Positions 49,173-56,591 of a DNA stretch of 64,000 nucleotides are shown here, one piece after another (position 1 is the stretch's first letter; each line of letters starts with the position of its first letter). The notes beneath the pieces were generated by a model that worked only from the letters and a program-made list of their open reading frames with translations, was not told the origin of the DNA and did no database searches. The position numbers and the translations under genes were made by a program. Location: the IMG/VR virus record IMGVR_UViG_3300044815_000165, positions 1-64,000 of that record, one strand, 5' to 3'. The stretch is from a virus.

Positions 49173-50084
49173 ATGACGGACAAGAGCAAGAACACCGACA
49201 AGAAGAAGAGCACCGAAGACCTCGACGACATGCGCGAGGCGTTCCGCAAGCACAAGGAGCGCGCCGCGGGCGGCGGCGGTAAGAACGACTGGGACAAGCT
49301 CGGCGACGGCAAGAACATGCGCCGCGTCCTCCCGCGTCCGGGCGAGCGGAAGTTCTACACGGAGGGCTGGACGCACTTCAACGTCGGCCCGAACAACCGC
49401 GCGATGCGCTGCATCGACGAGGCGAACATCGACGACGAGCGCGGGCTCCCCAAGTCGGAGACGAAGTGCCCGCTGTGCAAGAAGTTCCTCCGCGAGCAGT
49501 CGCGCATCAACAGCGAGTACAAGAAGGGCGACAAGGACGGGCACGCGGAGTGGAAGGTCGCGAAGGACAAGTACGTCCCGCGGCACCAGTTCTACGCGAA
49601 CGTGCTCGTGCCCGGTGACGACGACGAGGGCGACGTCGAGATCAAGATCCTCGCGTTCGGTCCGCAGGTGTGGAGCCAGCTGATGAACTTCTACCTCGGC
49701 GACGACACCTCGATCGGCGACTTCACCAAGCCGAAGAGCGGCCGGTGGATGAACATCAAGAAGGAGAAGAAGGGCGGACGCGACCGCCGCAACATCGAGT
49801 ACAAGGTGTACCCGGCGAGCGACTCCGACGACATCTCTGAGGCGTGGGACGCGATCCTCGCTGGCCTCCACGACCTCGACGCCGCGGTCGGCAAGGCGTC
49901 GTCCAAGGACGAGATGATCGCCGTGATGAAGGGCGTCGACCTCAACAAGGGCTCCGACGACGACAGCGGCGACGACGAGAGCAGCGGCAAGAAGAAGAGC
50001 CGGGACGATGACGACGAGGAAGAGGAGCGTCCCTCCAAGAAGTCGAAGCTCGGCTCGAAGATGAAGCGCCGCGACGACGACTGA
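49173..50084 (+). CDS. Single-stranded DNA-binding protein, gp32-like
   Basis: 303 residues. The basic N-terminus is followed by MRRVLPRPGERKFYTEGWTH and a zinc-type pair in KCPLCKKF near residue 97, then an OB-fold core (FYANVLVPGDDDEGDVEIKI, QVWSQLMNFYLGDD). The C-terminal 40 residues are Asp/Ser/Lys-rich and acidic (SGDDESSGKKKSRDDDDEEE), the usual partner-binding tail. These features match T4 gp32-like proteins that cover the lagging strand. GAGGAG precedes the ATG. The OB-fold assignment is by pattern. Confidence 0.82.
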   Translation: MTDKSKNTDKKKSTEDLDDMREAFRKHKERAAGGGGKNDWDKLGDGKNMRRVLPRPGERKFYTEGWTHFNVGPNNRAMRCIDEANIDDERGLPKSETKCPLCKKFLREQSRINSEYKKGDKDGHAEWKVAKDKYVPRHQFYANVLVPGDDDEGDVEIKILAFGPQVWSQLMNFYLGDDTSIGDFTKPKSGRWMNIKKEKKGGRDRRNIEYKVYPASDSDDISEAWDAILAGLHDLDAAVGKASSKDEMIAVMKGVDLNKGSDDDSGDDESSGKKKSRDDDDEEEERPSKKSKLGSKMKRRDDD

Positions 50085-50089
50085 AGACC

Positions 50090-50240
50090 GTTGAGATGGC
50101 GGAAGTAGGTAGACGCGCCAGCCTAGACGTGACCCGATAACGGGCGCGTCGAAGCGGGTGTCTGGTAGCCAACGGGTTGCGCTGCAGCCGCGCTCGTTGC
50201 GTTCGCATCGGACTTGCTGGTTCGAGTCCAGCTCTCAACA
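50090..50240 (+). tRNA. tRNA-Leu-like element with unexplained internal expansion
   Basis: A perfect 7-bp acceptor stem (50090-50096 with 50233-50239), discriminator A, a Leu-type D arm (TGGCGGAAGTAGGTAGACGC, 50097-50116) and a T arm (GCTGG-TTCGAGT-CCAGC, 50216-50232) are all intact. The total is 151 nt, about 65 nt longer than a normal tRNA-Leu. The anticodon stem CCAG (50118-50121) finds its partner CTGG only at 50162-50165, and the variable region is about 50 nt. Hairpins CCCG-ATAA-CGGG (50133-50144) and GGTTGC-GCT-GCAGCC (50175-50189) lie inside. No anticodon can be assigned. The 3' end is 1 nt from the recA ribosome-binding site. It may be an intron-bearing, decayed or decoy tRNA. Confidence 0.6.
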
Positions 50241-50249
50241 CGAGGACAC

Positions 50250-51326
50250 ATGCCGAAGAAGCAAGACAAAGACAGAGCCCACGAGATCCGCGTTATGCGA
50301 TCGACGCACAGCGAGATCACACGCATCAACGCGAAGGCAGACGTGCTTCTCAAGAACGTCATCGACCTCGGCGTTGTCCGTCCTCCTCCGAAGATCGACA
50401 AGGAGAAGGAGAAGAAGCTCACCAAGCTCTTCGCGAAGCTCAAGAAGAAGTACGACGATGTCGACGTGGTGACCACGATCGCCAACGGCTCGCGGAGCGC
50501 CACCAAGATCAGCACCATCCCGTCCGGGTGGCAGGAGATGGACGACCTCATCACCGGCGAGACCGACTCCGAGGCGCGCACCATCCCGGGCACGGGGCTC
50601 GGCTGGCCGCGCGGGCGGATCATCGAGGTCTACGGCGACGAGGGTGTCGGCAAGACGTCCCTCTCGCTGCAGATCATCGCGGCGTTCCAGAAGGCTGGCG
50701 AGGAAGTCGCGTTCGTCGACGCCGAGCACTCGCTCGACGTCCGCTACGCGAAGAAGCTCGGTGTCGACCTGACGCGGCTCAAGATCGCGCAACCGGACGA
50801 CGGCGGCGAGCGCGCCCTCTCCGTGGTTGCCGAGCTGTGCGAGAGCGGGCTGTTCGGCTGCATCGTGGTCGACTCGGTGGCCGCGCTCACGCCGGCGTCC
50901 GAGCTGGAGGCCGACTTCGAGGACACCATGCAGCCGGCGCGGCAGGCCGCGCTGATGTCGCGCGCGCTGCGCAAGCTCTCCGGCATCGTCTCGAAGAGCA
51001 ACACGCTGCTCGTCTTCACGAACCAGCAGCGCATCAAGATTGGTGTCCGGTTCGGCAACCCGAAGACGACGCCGGGCGGGCAGGCGCTGAAGTTCTACGC
51101 GTCGATCCGCATCGAGCTGGTGATGATCAAGACCGTCCGCAAGGGCGACCGTGTCGTCCTGCGCCGCACGCGCGTGCGCACCGTCAAGAACAAGGTGGCG
51201 CCGCCGTTCCGCGACGTGTTCGTCGACGTCGTCCCGAACCAGGGCTTCGCCGCGGTGTACTCGGATCCCGACTTCGGCGGGAAGAGCACCAAGAAGAAAG
51301 ACGAGGACGACGATGGCGGCGAGTAA
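50250..51326 (+). CDS. recA: RecA-type recombinase
   Basis: 358 residues. A basic N-terminus (PKKQDKDRAHEIR) precedes the ATPase core: Walker A GDEGVGKTS (129-137), AEHSLDVRYAKKLGVD, Walker B CIVVDSVAAL (D208), and the RecA signature LVFTNQQRIKIGVRFGNPKT leading to GGQALKFYASIRIEL. It promotes strand exchange in phage recombination and repair. It is RecA-like rather than UvsX-like. A charged tail ends with DEDDDGGE. GAGGA precedes the ATG, starting right after the tRNA-like element, which may therefore influence translation. Confidence 0.9.
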   Translation: MPKKQDKDRAHEIRVMRSTHSEITRINAKADVLLKNVIDLGVVRPPPKIDKEKEKKLTKLFAKLKKKYDDVDVVTTIANGSRSATKISTIPSGWQEMDDLITGETDSEARTIPGTGLGWPRGRIIEVYGDEGVGKTSLSLQIIAAFQKAGEEVAFVDAEHSLDVRYAKKLGVDLTRLKIAQPDDGGERALSVVAELCESGLFGCIVVDSVAALTPASELEADFEDTMQPARQAALMSRALRKLSGIVSKSNTLLVFTNQQRIKIGVRFGNPKTTPGGQALKFYASIRIELVMIKTVRKGDRVVLRRTRVRTVKNKVAPPFRDVFVDVVPNQGFAAVYSDPDFGGKSTKKKDEDDDGGE

Positions 51327-51612
51327 CAGCATCGCGGCGCTCTGCGGGAAGACGGCACACGTCATCGTGTCGCGCATCGCGTGCGAGGCGTGCCAGGAGA
51401 ACACGGCGCGCTACATCTCGATCGATGACGAGGCCATCGCATTCACGTGCGGCACGTGCCCGGTCAAGCACGGCTGGGAGTCGATCAGGATCTCCGACCT
51501 CGCGCCGCTGTTCGATGTCGTCATCAAGCTAGTTCGCGCCGAGCGCGTGACGGCACTCGGCAGCTCAGCTGCGATCGACGAGTTGCGATCGATCCTCGGG
51601 AGGAAGCCATGA
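51313..51612 (+). CDS. Small zinc-ribbon protein (99 aa)
   Basis: Contains RIACEACQENTARYISIDDE and FTCGTCPVKHG, two CxxC knuckles with about 20 residues between (C24/C27 and C46/C49), a typical zinc ribbon. The C-terminal half is helical. It overlaps the end of recA by 14 nt and the next gene by ATGA. Function unknown; a partner of DNA or of RecA is conceivable. Confidence 0.68.
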   Translation: MAASNSIAALCGKTAHVIVSRIACEACQENTARYISIDDEAIAFTCGTCPVKHGWESIRISDLAPLFDVVIKLVRAERVTALGSSAAIDELRSILGRKP

Positions 51613-51863
51613 GCGCGCTGAAGATCGGCGACATCGTTCATCTCAAGTCGGGTAGCGGCATGATGACGGTCGAGAACATCCACCACCAGGAAACGCAGAT
51701 CGACGTCGTGTGGTGCTCGTCTTCGCGCGGACTCGAGCGCGCCACGTTGCCTATCGCGTGCATCAAAGAAGGTGCGATGCACGATCGCCTCAACAAGGAC
51801 GGCGTTCCTCCGCCACGACCACGTCGATCCAAACCGGATTACGGAGACAACGGCGAGAAGTGA
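51609..51863 (+). CDS. DUF2158-like small protein (84 aa)
   Basis: MSALKIGDIVHLKSGSGMMTVEN matches the start of small YodC/DUF2158-type proteins (FKIGDVVxLKSGGPxMTV), with VVWCSSSRGLERATLPIACI as the second half. The C-terminus is a Pro/Arg-rich disordered extension. Such proteins are common small beta barrels in phages and bacteria with unknown role. ATGA overlap upstream. Confidence 0.72.
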   Translation: MSALKIGDIVHLKSGSGMMTVENIHHQETQIDVVWCSSSRGLERATLPIACIKEGAMHDRLNKDGVPPPRPRRSKPDYGDNGEK

Positions 51864-51869
51864 TAGGTT
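51864..51869 (+). promoter_or_regulatory. TGATAGGTT extended -10 box
   Basis: The TGA stop at 51861-51863 supplies the TG of an extended -10 (TGa TAGGTT), 7 nt before the ATG at 51877. The arrangement is the same as at 33922. No Shine-Dalgarno sequence is present. Confidence 0.45.
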
Positions 51870-51876
51870 CCGCTCC

Positions 51877-52398
51877 ATGCTCAACCTGATCATCGCCTGG
51901 CTCGTCAGCAGCATCGTCTCAACACGCGCGCAGAGCCTCCCTGACGTCGAGCCTCCGCGGCTCGCGAGGTTCCTGACGGCGCTGCAGCACGAAGCGGTGG
52001 ACGACGTCCCGACGTCGCTCGTCGTGTACCTCGCGTGGGCGGAGTCGCGGTTCGATCCCGACGCGAAGCCCGGGTGCGGCGTGCTGCAGGTGTTCCCGCG
52101 CGACATCTACCAGCCACCGAGCCGGTGCAAGCTGTGGCGCTCCGACCAGCGCCTCGCGATCCGTGCCGGTGTGCGTGAGCTGCGGATGCTCATGAGCGAG
52201 CCGCGCGTGCACGGCGACCTGTGGATCGCCCTGATGTACCGCGCGTGCGGCAACGTCTACTTCGATGGTGCGTGTGATGCGGCTAAGAGTCGGTGGGTGG
52301 AGTTCGCCCTGCGCGGCGCATGGATGCTGAACCCGCTCAGCCTGGACGTCGCGACGGCGTTGCTCCGCGCCTCGCTCGAGAAGGTGAGGGAGTCGTGA
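51877..52398 (+). CDS. Lytic transglycosylase (SLT-like) with signal-like N-terminus
   Basis: 173 residues. The N-terminus (MLNLIIAWLVSSIVSTRAQS) resembles a signal sequence with a possible cleavage site after RAQS. The SLT/goose-lysozyme-like core has the catalytic Glu in LAWAESRFDPDA (E56), then KPGCGVLQVFPRD, and AYRACGNVYFDG-like later segments with Cys pairs. It would cleave the glycan strands of peptidoglycan, as an endolysin or export-dependent lysin. No holin is adjacent; small membrane proteins are elsewhere in the window. Leaderless-type promoter upstream. Confidence 0.72.
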   Translation: MLNLIIAWLVSSIVSTRAQSLPDVEPPRLARFLTALQHEAVDDVPTSLVVYLAWAESRFDPDAKPGCGVLQVFPRDIYQPPSRCKLWRSDQRLAIRAGVRELRMLMSEPRVHGDLWIALMYRACGNVYFDGACDAAKSRWVEFALRGAWMLNPLSLDVATALLRASLEKVRES

Positions 52399-52670
52399 GG
52401 CACCTCGGCATCACCGACAGCGAGATCATCGAGGCGATCGGCTTCGAGCTTACGGGACGCGCCTCGCCCTCGTACAGCAGCCAGGTGGGTGTGCTCGAGG
52501 TCGTCTTCAAGGCCGCGCCGAACATGATCTACCGCTACGAGGACGTCACGGTCGACGACTTCGTTGCGCTCGTCACGTCCGATCGCATCGGTAAGCTGTT
52601 CATCGAGAAGTTCAAGAAGACGAAGCACCCGTTCGTGAAGAGCGAACGCCCGCTGCTCAAGAAGGCATGA
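52395..52670 (+). CDS. KTSC-domain-like small protein (91 aa)
   Basis: GTG start in a GTGA overlap. The sequence SSQVGVLEVVFKAAPNMIYR YEDVTVDDFVALVTSDRIGK LFIEKFKKTKHPF shows the KTSC pattern (a strand LxVxF, aromatic YxYxxV, then a helix with F..S.S/G.F). KTSC proteins are often linked to DNA or RNA metabolism, but no activity is known. Basic C-terminus (KSERPLLKKA). Confidence 0.72.
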   Translation: MRHLGITDSEIIEAIGFELTGRASPSYSSQVGVLEVVFKAAPNMIYRYEDVTVDDFVALVTSDRIGKLFIEKFKKTKHPFVKSERPLLKKA

Positions 52671-52918
52671 AGCCGACGCGCGAAGCCACCGTGAACGCGA
52701 ACCAGCTCGCCGAGCTGCGTTGGTTGGTTGGATCGGAGACGCCGAAGTCGGCGGCAGCTGCGAAAGCTCTCCACCGTCGTGGTCTCGTCTACGTCGTCGA
52801 CCAATGCGGAGCTGGCTGCTGTCGGCGTTATCGGCTGACAGAATTCGGTCGTCACTTCTATCGATTCACGAAGGAGATCTCCGCACCGTTGCTGTTGACA
52901 TTGTCAACGCTAACGTAG
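52667..52918 (+). CDS. Winged-helix-like regulator candidate (83 aa)
   Basis: NANQLAELRWLVGSETPKSA AAAKALHRRGLVYVVD looks like an HTH with a recognition helix, followed by a wing with CGAGCCRRYRLTEFGRHFYR. LTEFGRHF is a typical end-of-domain sequence of MarR/winged-helix proteins. Its last 25 nt contain the operator and -35 box of the next operon, so autoregulation is possible. ATGA overlap upstream. Function inferred. Confidence 0.55.
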   Translation: MKPTREATVNANQLAELRWLVGSETPKSAAAAKALHRRGLVYVVDQCGAGCCRRYRLTEFGRHFYRFTKEISAPLLLTLSTLT

Positions 52919-52924
52919 TAGTAT
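52894..52924 (+). promoter_or_regulatory. Strong promoter with palindromic operator (copy 3)
   Basis: TTGACA (52895-52900), 18-nt spacer, TAGTAT (52919-52924), 10 nt before the ATG at 52935. The -35 box is inside the perfect palindrome GTTGACATTGTCAAC (52894-52908), identical to the copy at 38110. It overlaps the 3' end of the preceding gene. Confidence 0.8.
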
Positions 52925-52934
52925 CCGCTTTGTC

Positions 52935-53147
52935 ATGAACGTCTACAAGGTCACGTACGATTTACGGACCTCCGAGGGATGGCTGGGCGGAGCTGGCGCG
53001 CTCGACAGCGTCAACGTCCTCTCGAGAGGAGACGTCTTGGATGCCTGTACCAAGATCCAAAAGCGTCTCGTCAAATCCAAGCGATTCGGCGCCGTGCTCG
53101 AGGTGATGATCATGTCCGTCGAGTGCCTCGCCCGAGGTGCCGTTTGA
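52935..53147 (+). CDS. Small protein at the head of the SbcD/SbcC operon (70 aa)
   Basis: MNVYKVTYDLRTSEGWLGGA opens a small alpha/beta protein (VLDACTKIQKRLVKSKRFGA, VLEVMIMSVECLARG). It starts 10 nt after the operator-type promoter and overlaps the SbcD gene by TTGA. The N-terminal VYKVTYD is common in small phage proteins; no function is known. Confidence 0.7.
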   Translation: MNVYKVTYDLRTSEGWLGGAGALDSVNVLSRGDVLDACTKIQKRLVKSKRFGAVLEVMIMSVECLARGAV

Positions 53148-54271
53148 AAATCATCATCTTCTCCGACCTGCACGTTCACGCGTGGGGTGAGCACGCGCGA
53201 GACGTCGGCGGCGTGCCCTCTCGACTCGACCACTGCGTCAGCGTCTTGCGGCAGATCCGCGAGTACGCTACCAAGCACGAGATCACGAACGTCTTGTTCG
53301 GTGGGGATCTCTTCCACAAGCGCGGCGTGCTCTACACGCTCCCCTACAACCTCGTGGTCGCCGAGCTGGCGCGGTGGCGCGACGCTGGGCTGCAGCTCTA
53401 CGCGAACGTCGGCAACCACGACGCGGCCGATCGCCTCGCGAAGGTCCACGCGCTCTCCGCGCTCGAGAGCGCCGGCCTGCTGAAGACGGTCGGAGCCGAC
53501 GGGTGGACGAACTGGATCCTAGAAGACGCCGTGGACAATTCTGATCTCGACGTGCTCGTGACGGCGGTCGCGTACTGCTCGGAGGCAGCCGAGCTGCGCC
53601 GGCGGACGGACGTCGCCCTCTCCGAGATCGATAACCGCGACATCCTCAAGCGCTGCGGGTTCACCATCGGGCTGTTCCATCACGGGTTCCACGGCGCGCG
53701 CGTCGGCACCTCGCTGGAGTACGTGGTGAAGGAGGACGCCGACCCGGACGAGTACGCGAAGTCGTTCGACGTGATGTACAGCGGTCACTACCACGCGCAC
53801 CAGGAGGTCGGCGTGGCCGGCAACGCCTGGTACGTGGGATCGCCGATGGAGTTCGTGCGCGGCGAGACGTCGCCGAAGGGTTTCATCGTGCTCGACACGC
53901 GGGAGGCCGAGTTCGAGCGCATCACCCTCGACCTGCCGCGCTTCGTGAAGCTCACGCGCGCGGAGATCATCGACAAGGCGTTCGACATGGCGGCGCACGT
54001 GAAGGGGAACTTCGTCGACGTCGTGTTCGACGAGCTGCCGATGTCGTGGGAGGCGATCGACGGCGTGCTCACCAAGCTCGGCGCCGCCGGCGTCAAGGCG
54101 TGCCCGACGCGCGCGGAAGAGACGTCGAGCAGCACGCGGCTGAAGCTCGACCTCTCGCTCGGCGACAAGCACCTCCTGGAGCAGTACATGAGCCACGTCG
54201 AAGTCGATGAACCGAACCGCGCTGAACTGCTGCAGGTCGGGCTCTCGCTGATCGAGGAAGCCTCCAAGTGA
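53144..54271 (+). CDS. SbcD/Mre11-type nuclease (T4 gp47-like)
   Basis: 375 residues from TTG 53144 in a TTGA overlap, with GAGG upstream. The calcineurin-type phosphoesterase motifs are all visible: FSDLHVH (D8, H10), GGDLFHKRG, NVGNHDAAD, a FHHGFHG segment and SGHYHAHQ. It forms the nuclease of a Mre11-Rad50-type complex with the SbcC gene downstream, processing DNA ends for recombination. The operon from 52935 through 58435 carries both subunits separated by small genes. Confidence 0.87.
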   Translation: MKIIIFSDLHVHAWGEHARDVGGVPSRLDHCVSVLRQIREYATKHEITNVLFGGDLFHKRGVLYTLPYNLVVAELARWRDAGLQLYANVGNHDAADRLAKVHALSALESAGLLKTVGADGWTNWILEDAVDNSDLDVLVTAVAYCSEAAELRRRTDVALSEIDNRDILKRCGFTIGLFHHGFHGARVGTSLEYVVKEDADPDEYAKSFDVMYSGHYHAHQEVGVAGNAWYVGSPMEFVRGETSPKGFIVLDTREAEFERITLDLPRFVKLTRAEIIDKAFDMAAHVKGNFVDVVFDELPMSWEAIDGVLTKLGAAGVKACPTRAEETSSSTRLKLDLSLGDKHLLEQYMSHVEVDEPNRAELLQVGLSLIEEASK

Positions 54272-54480
54272 GCGGACGCGTGAAGCTGTCACCGCTCGGC
54301 AGGGCGATGCTGGCGATCGAGGCGATGGCATCGGTCCTGCCGCCACACCTCGTCGGGCTCAAGCGCGAACTCAACGAGGTGCTCGGTCTGCTGCAGGAGA
54401 CCGCGCTCGGCATCGACACAAGCGACAAGCCGGCGAAGAAGACGATCACCAAGAAGCGGAAGAAGAAAGGTACCAAGTAG
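54268..54480 (+). CDS. Small protein with basic tail (70 aa)
   Basis: GTG start in a GTGA overlap with the SbcD gene. Residues 1-48 are helical (GRAMLAIEAMASVLPPHLVG, LKRELNEVLGLLQETALG) and the last 20 are Lys-rich (KPAKKTITKKRKKKGTK), suggesting nucleic-acid contact. The next gene starts immediately after its stop. No family was recognised. Confidence 0.65.
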   Translation: MSGRVKLSPLGRAMLAIEAMASVLPPHLVGLKRELNEVLGLLQETALGIDTSDKPAKKTITKKRKKKGTK

Positions 54481-55206
54481 ATGGCGTACAAGAGCAAGCG
54501 ACTCCTGCTGGAGGCTGTCACCAAGGAGATGGATGCGATCCGCAAGCTGCTCACGCAGCTCGGCACCGACGTGGTGAACAACGCGCAGTTCATGATGTCG
54601 CAGCGCGTGAGCGACGCGCAGGAGTCGCTGAATGACTTGCGCAAGCTGTTCGACGAGGTCACCGAGCGGCTCGAGAAGCCATCGATCAACGATCTCGAAA
54701 ACATGGAGCCGTCCGACTACGTCACCACCATGATGCCGCTGGTGACCCAGTACCACCGGCGGCTCATGATCGCGGACCGCCTCACCTCGTGCATCTGCAC
54801 CGATCTCGGCGCGGCGGGTGCGGTCATCATCTTGATCGGCGAGGGCTCCACCTCCGTCAAGACCGCGTACGACCCTGCACGCCCGGACGTCGCACTGGCG
54901 ATCGAGGCGATCCTAGCCGCGCTCGACAACAACACGAAGCAGGTCCTCACGGAGGGCGTCGCCGAGGCTGAGAAGCAGTTCGGGATCGCCGACTATCCGG
55001 TGAGCGAGATCCCGGAGGACTCCGACCTGCGCATTCGCTACGGCGACCCGATCCAGGAGCAGGACCTCGAGCGCAACCGGAAGGCTGCGTTCGTCATCAA
55101 CGCGAGCAACGTAGTCATCAAGGATCGCAACGGTCCGACGCCGCGTGGCGCTACCGAGGAGGAGATCGACAGCTGTCTCCTCGTCAAGGAACCCGGCGAC
55201 GAGTGA
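54481..55206 (+). CDS. Hypothetical helical protein (241 aa)
   Basis: MAYKSKRLLLEAVTKEMDAI begins a helical N-terminal half (ESLNDLRKLFDEVTERLEKP). The middle has a hydrophobic LGAAGAVIILIGEGSTSVKT segment that might span a membrane or form a core strand pair. The C-terminal half is mixed. ATG right after the previous stop. No family was recognised. Confidence 0.68.
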   Translation: MAYKSKRLLLEAVTKEMDAIRKLLTQLGTDVVNNAQFMMSQRVSDAQESLNDLRKLFDEVTERLEKPSINDLENMEPSDYVTTMMPLVTQYHRRLMIADRLTSCICTDLGAAGAVIILIGEGSTSVKTAYDPARPDVALAIEAILAALDNNTKQVLTEGVAEAEKQFGIADYPVSEIPEDSDLRIRYGDPIQEQDLERNRKAAFVINASNVVIKDRNGPTPRGATEEEIDSCLLVKEPGDE

Positions 55207-55652
55207 CGAAGAACCGTTTCGACACGCGCAACCGCGGCGCCGACGAGGTGTTCTACGACCTCCGCATGATGCGCGCGGACGCGAAGAGTTCGGTCGTGCT
55301 CGCCGTGTTCGGATCGAACAGCGTAGACCCACGTGGGCTCGCGCGCGCTCTCAACGCGCAGTGGTCGGCGGTCGTCACGCTCGTCGGGTTCCAGCCTCAG
55401 CGCGTGATGACGAGCTGCCGCGACGTCGGCACGGAGAAGGCCGTGAGGCTCGCCGCCAAGGACGTCACCGGCAAGCTCGCCGTGATCGTCCACCGCGCCG
55501 AGATGACCTACGGGATCAAGCAGGCCGACGAGATGTGCTGCAACCTGGTCTCGCGCGAGGCGGACGCGCTCCTCATGATCGGCGGTGGGAGCAAGTTCCT
55601 CCGCGATCGATTCGCCGGTTGGTACAAACCCATTCACGAGGTGGATTTCTAA
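55203..55652 (+). CDS. SLOG/DUF2493-like Rossmann protein (149 aa)
   Basis: GTG start in an overlap. SVVLAVFGSNSVDPRGLARA and ADALLMIGGGSKFLRDRFAG look like the nucleotide-binding strand-turn units of SLOG/YspA-type proteins, with a His/Thr-rich middle. Such proteins may bind nucleotides or sense NAD. Function in the phage is unknown. Confidence 0.62.
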   Translation: MTKNRFDTRNRGADEVFYDLRMMRADAKSSVVLAVFGSNSVDPRGLARALNAQWSAVVTLVGFQPQRVMTSCRDVGTEKAVRLAAKDVTGKLAVIVHRAEMTYGIKQADEMCCNLVSREADALLMIGGGSKFLRDRFAGWYKPIHEVDF

Positions 55653-55858
55653 TGCTGCTCGACAACGTGGTTCTGAAGACGATCCTGGACAAGTACGCGC
55701 CCGGCGTCGACGTCGAAGGTGATGGCATCTACCAGATGCAGTGGCGGAGCACGGAGACGTTCTATCGGCACACGGAGGAGTACGTGCCGCCGGAGAGTCG
55801 GCCCGCGTTCAAGTTCGCGCTCGAGATCGCATTCCCCGGCAAGAAGGGTGCGCTCTAG
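55652..55858 (+). CDS. Small protein (68 aa)
   Basis: MLLDNVVLKTILDKYAPGVD, EGDGIYQMQWRSTETFYRHT and a KFALEIAFPGKKGAL end describe a compact alpha/beta protein. Start in a TAATG overlap with the previous stop. No family was recognised. Confidence 0.62.
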   Translation: MLLDNVVLKTILDKYAPGVDVEGDGIYQMQWRSTETFYRHTEEYVPPESRPAFKFALEIAFPGKKGAL

Positions 55859-55861
55859 ACC

Positions 55862-56038
55862 ATGTCGCGCCGCCGCAAGCTGATCGTCGGCATGATCCTG
55901 GGTGCGGTGCCTGTCGGCATCCTGTGGATCTTCGCGGCGCTCGATGCTGGAGACTACGAAACGATGCGTCTCCGCATGCGTCTCGTCGGGTGCGTCATCT
56001 TCCTGGGAGCCTTCCTGCTCCTCATGGAGAAGACGTGA
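55862..56038 (+). CDS. Small two-span membrane protein (58 aa)
   Basis: Reads MSRRRKLIVGMILGAVPVGI, then LWIFAALDAGDYETMRLRMR, then LVGCVIFLGAFLLLMEKT: a basic start, two hydrophobic helices (about 7-27 and 40-55) and a short loop. The ATG follows the previous stop by 3 nt and the next gene starts in a TGATG overlap. It could be a holin-like or small membrane regulator. Confidence 0.68.
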   Translation: MSRRRKLIVGMILGAVPVGILWIFAALDAGDYETMRLRMRLVGCVIFLGAFLLLMEKT

Positions 56039-56238
56039 TGGCCGTGCAGGCGGACCTACGCGAGCTGTGGAACGCCGTCGATAAGTGGCGGACCACGAAG
56101 TGCAGCTACCCGCGCGGCGCTCGTCTCATGGGCGTAGAGGACTCGCAGTATTGCGATGGCGAGAATCACCAAGAGAACTGTGACGCCGAGATCGCTCGCC
56201 AGGATCTGCTCGCAACCCACAACCGGATCAAGCTGTGA
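56038..56238 (+). CDS. Small Cys-containing protein (66 aa)
   Basis: MAVQADLRELWNAVDKWRTT, KCSYPRGARLMGVEDSQYCD and GENHQENCDAEIARQDLLAT. Three Cys and two His (C22, C40, H43, C48 region) might bind a metal. It sits in the SbcC operon between a membrane protein and an HTH regulator. No family was recognised. Confidence 0.6.
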   Translation: MAVQADLRELWNAVDKWRTTKCSYPRGARLMGVEDSQYCDGENHQENCDAEIARQDLLATHNRIKL

Positions 56239-56591
56239 AGCCCAAGAACCGAGCGAAGCTGGCGCGCCGCAACGCGGGCCTATCGATCGGGCAAGCTGCG
56301 AGGTTGCTCCGGCTCACCACGGACGACGTCGTCTCGATCGAGGAGACAAACGCGGCGTTCAGCATGGCTGACCACGCGAAGCTCGCCGACGTGTACGGCG
56401 TGAACATCCCGTGGTTGAAGGGCGAGGTTCCGCAGCACGACTACGACACGATGAATAGCGTCGACGGGTTCGACAAGGTCACACCCAACGACCAGGCCGT
56501 GCTCGCCGAGTTCGCGGCATCGATGCCTCGACAAGGCAAAACTGCGGCTGAGCGGCTGGCCAACATCCTCAAGAAGAAAGATCCCACGTGA
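56235..56591 (+). CDS. XRE-type HTH transcriptional regulator (118 aa)
   Basis: GTG start in a GTGA overlap. Residues about 5-60 form a helix-turn-helix of the Cro/C1 type (KLARRNAGLSIGQAARLLRL, TTDDVVSIEETNAAFSMADH, AKLADVYGVNIPWLKGEVP). The C-terminal 50 residues are a helical, charged tail (FAASMPRQGKTAAERLANIL). It is the clearest DNA-binding regulator in the window and a candidate to bind the 15-bp palindromes at 38110, 44458 and 52894; that link is inferred. Confidence 0.75.
   Translation: MKPKNRAKLARRNAGLSIGQAARLLRLTTDDVVSIEETNAAFSMADHAKLADVYGVNIPWLKGEVPQHDYDTMNSVDGFDKVTPNDQAVLAEFAASMPRQGKTAAERLANILKKKDPT

Noticed and set aside
50123-50215. A group I intron inside the tRNA-like element
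   Set aside because: The extra sequence is well under 100 nt, too short for the group I catalytic core, and no P3/P7-like pairing was found.
56235-56591. The XRE-type regulator as evidence of a temperate life cycle
   Set aside because: No integrase, excisionase or attachment site is visible in the window; such regulators also occur in lytic phages.
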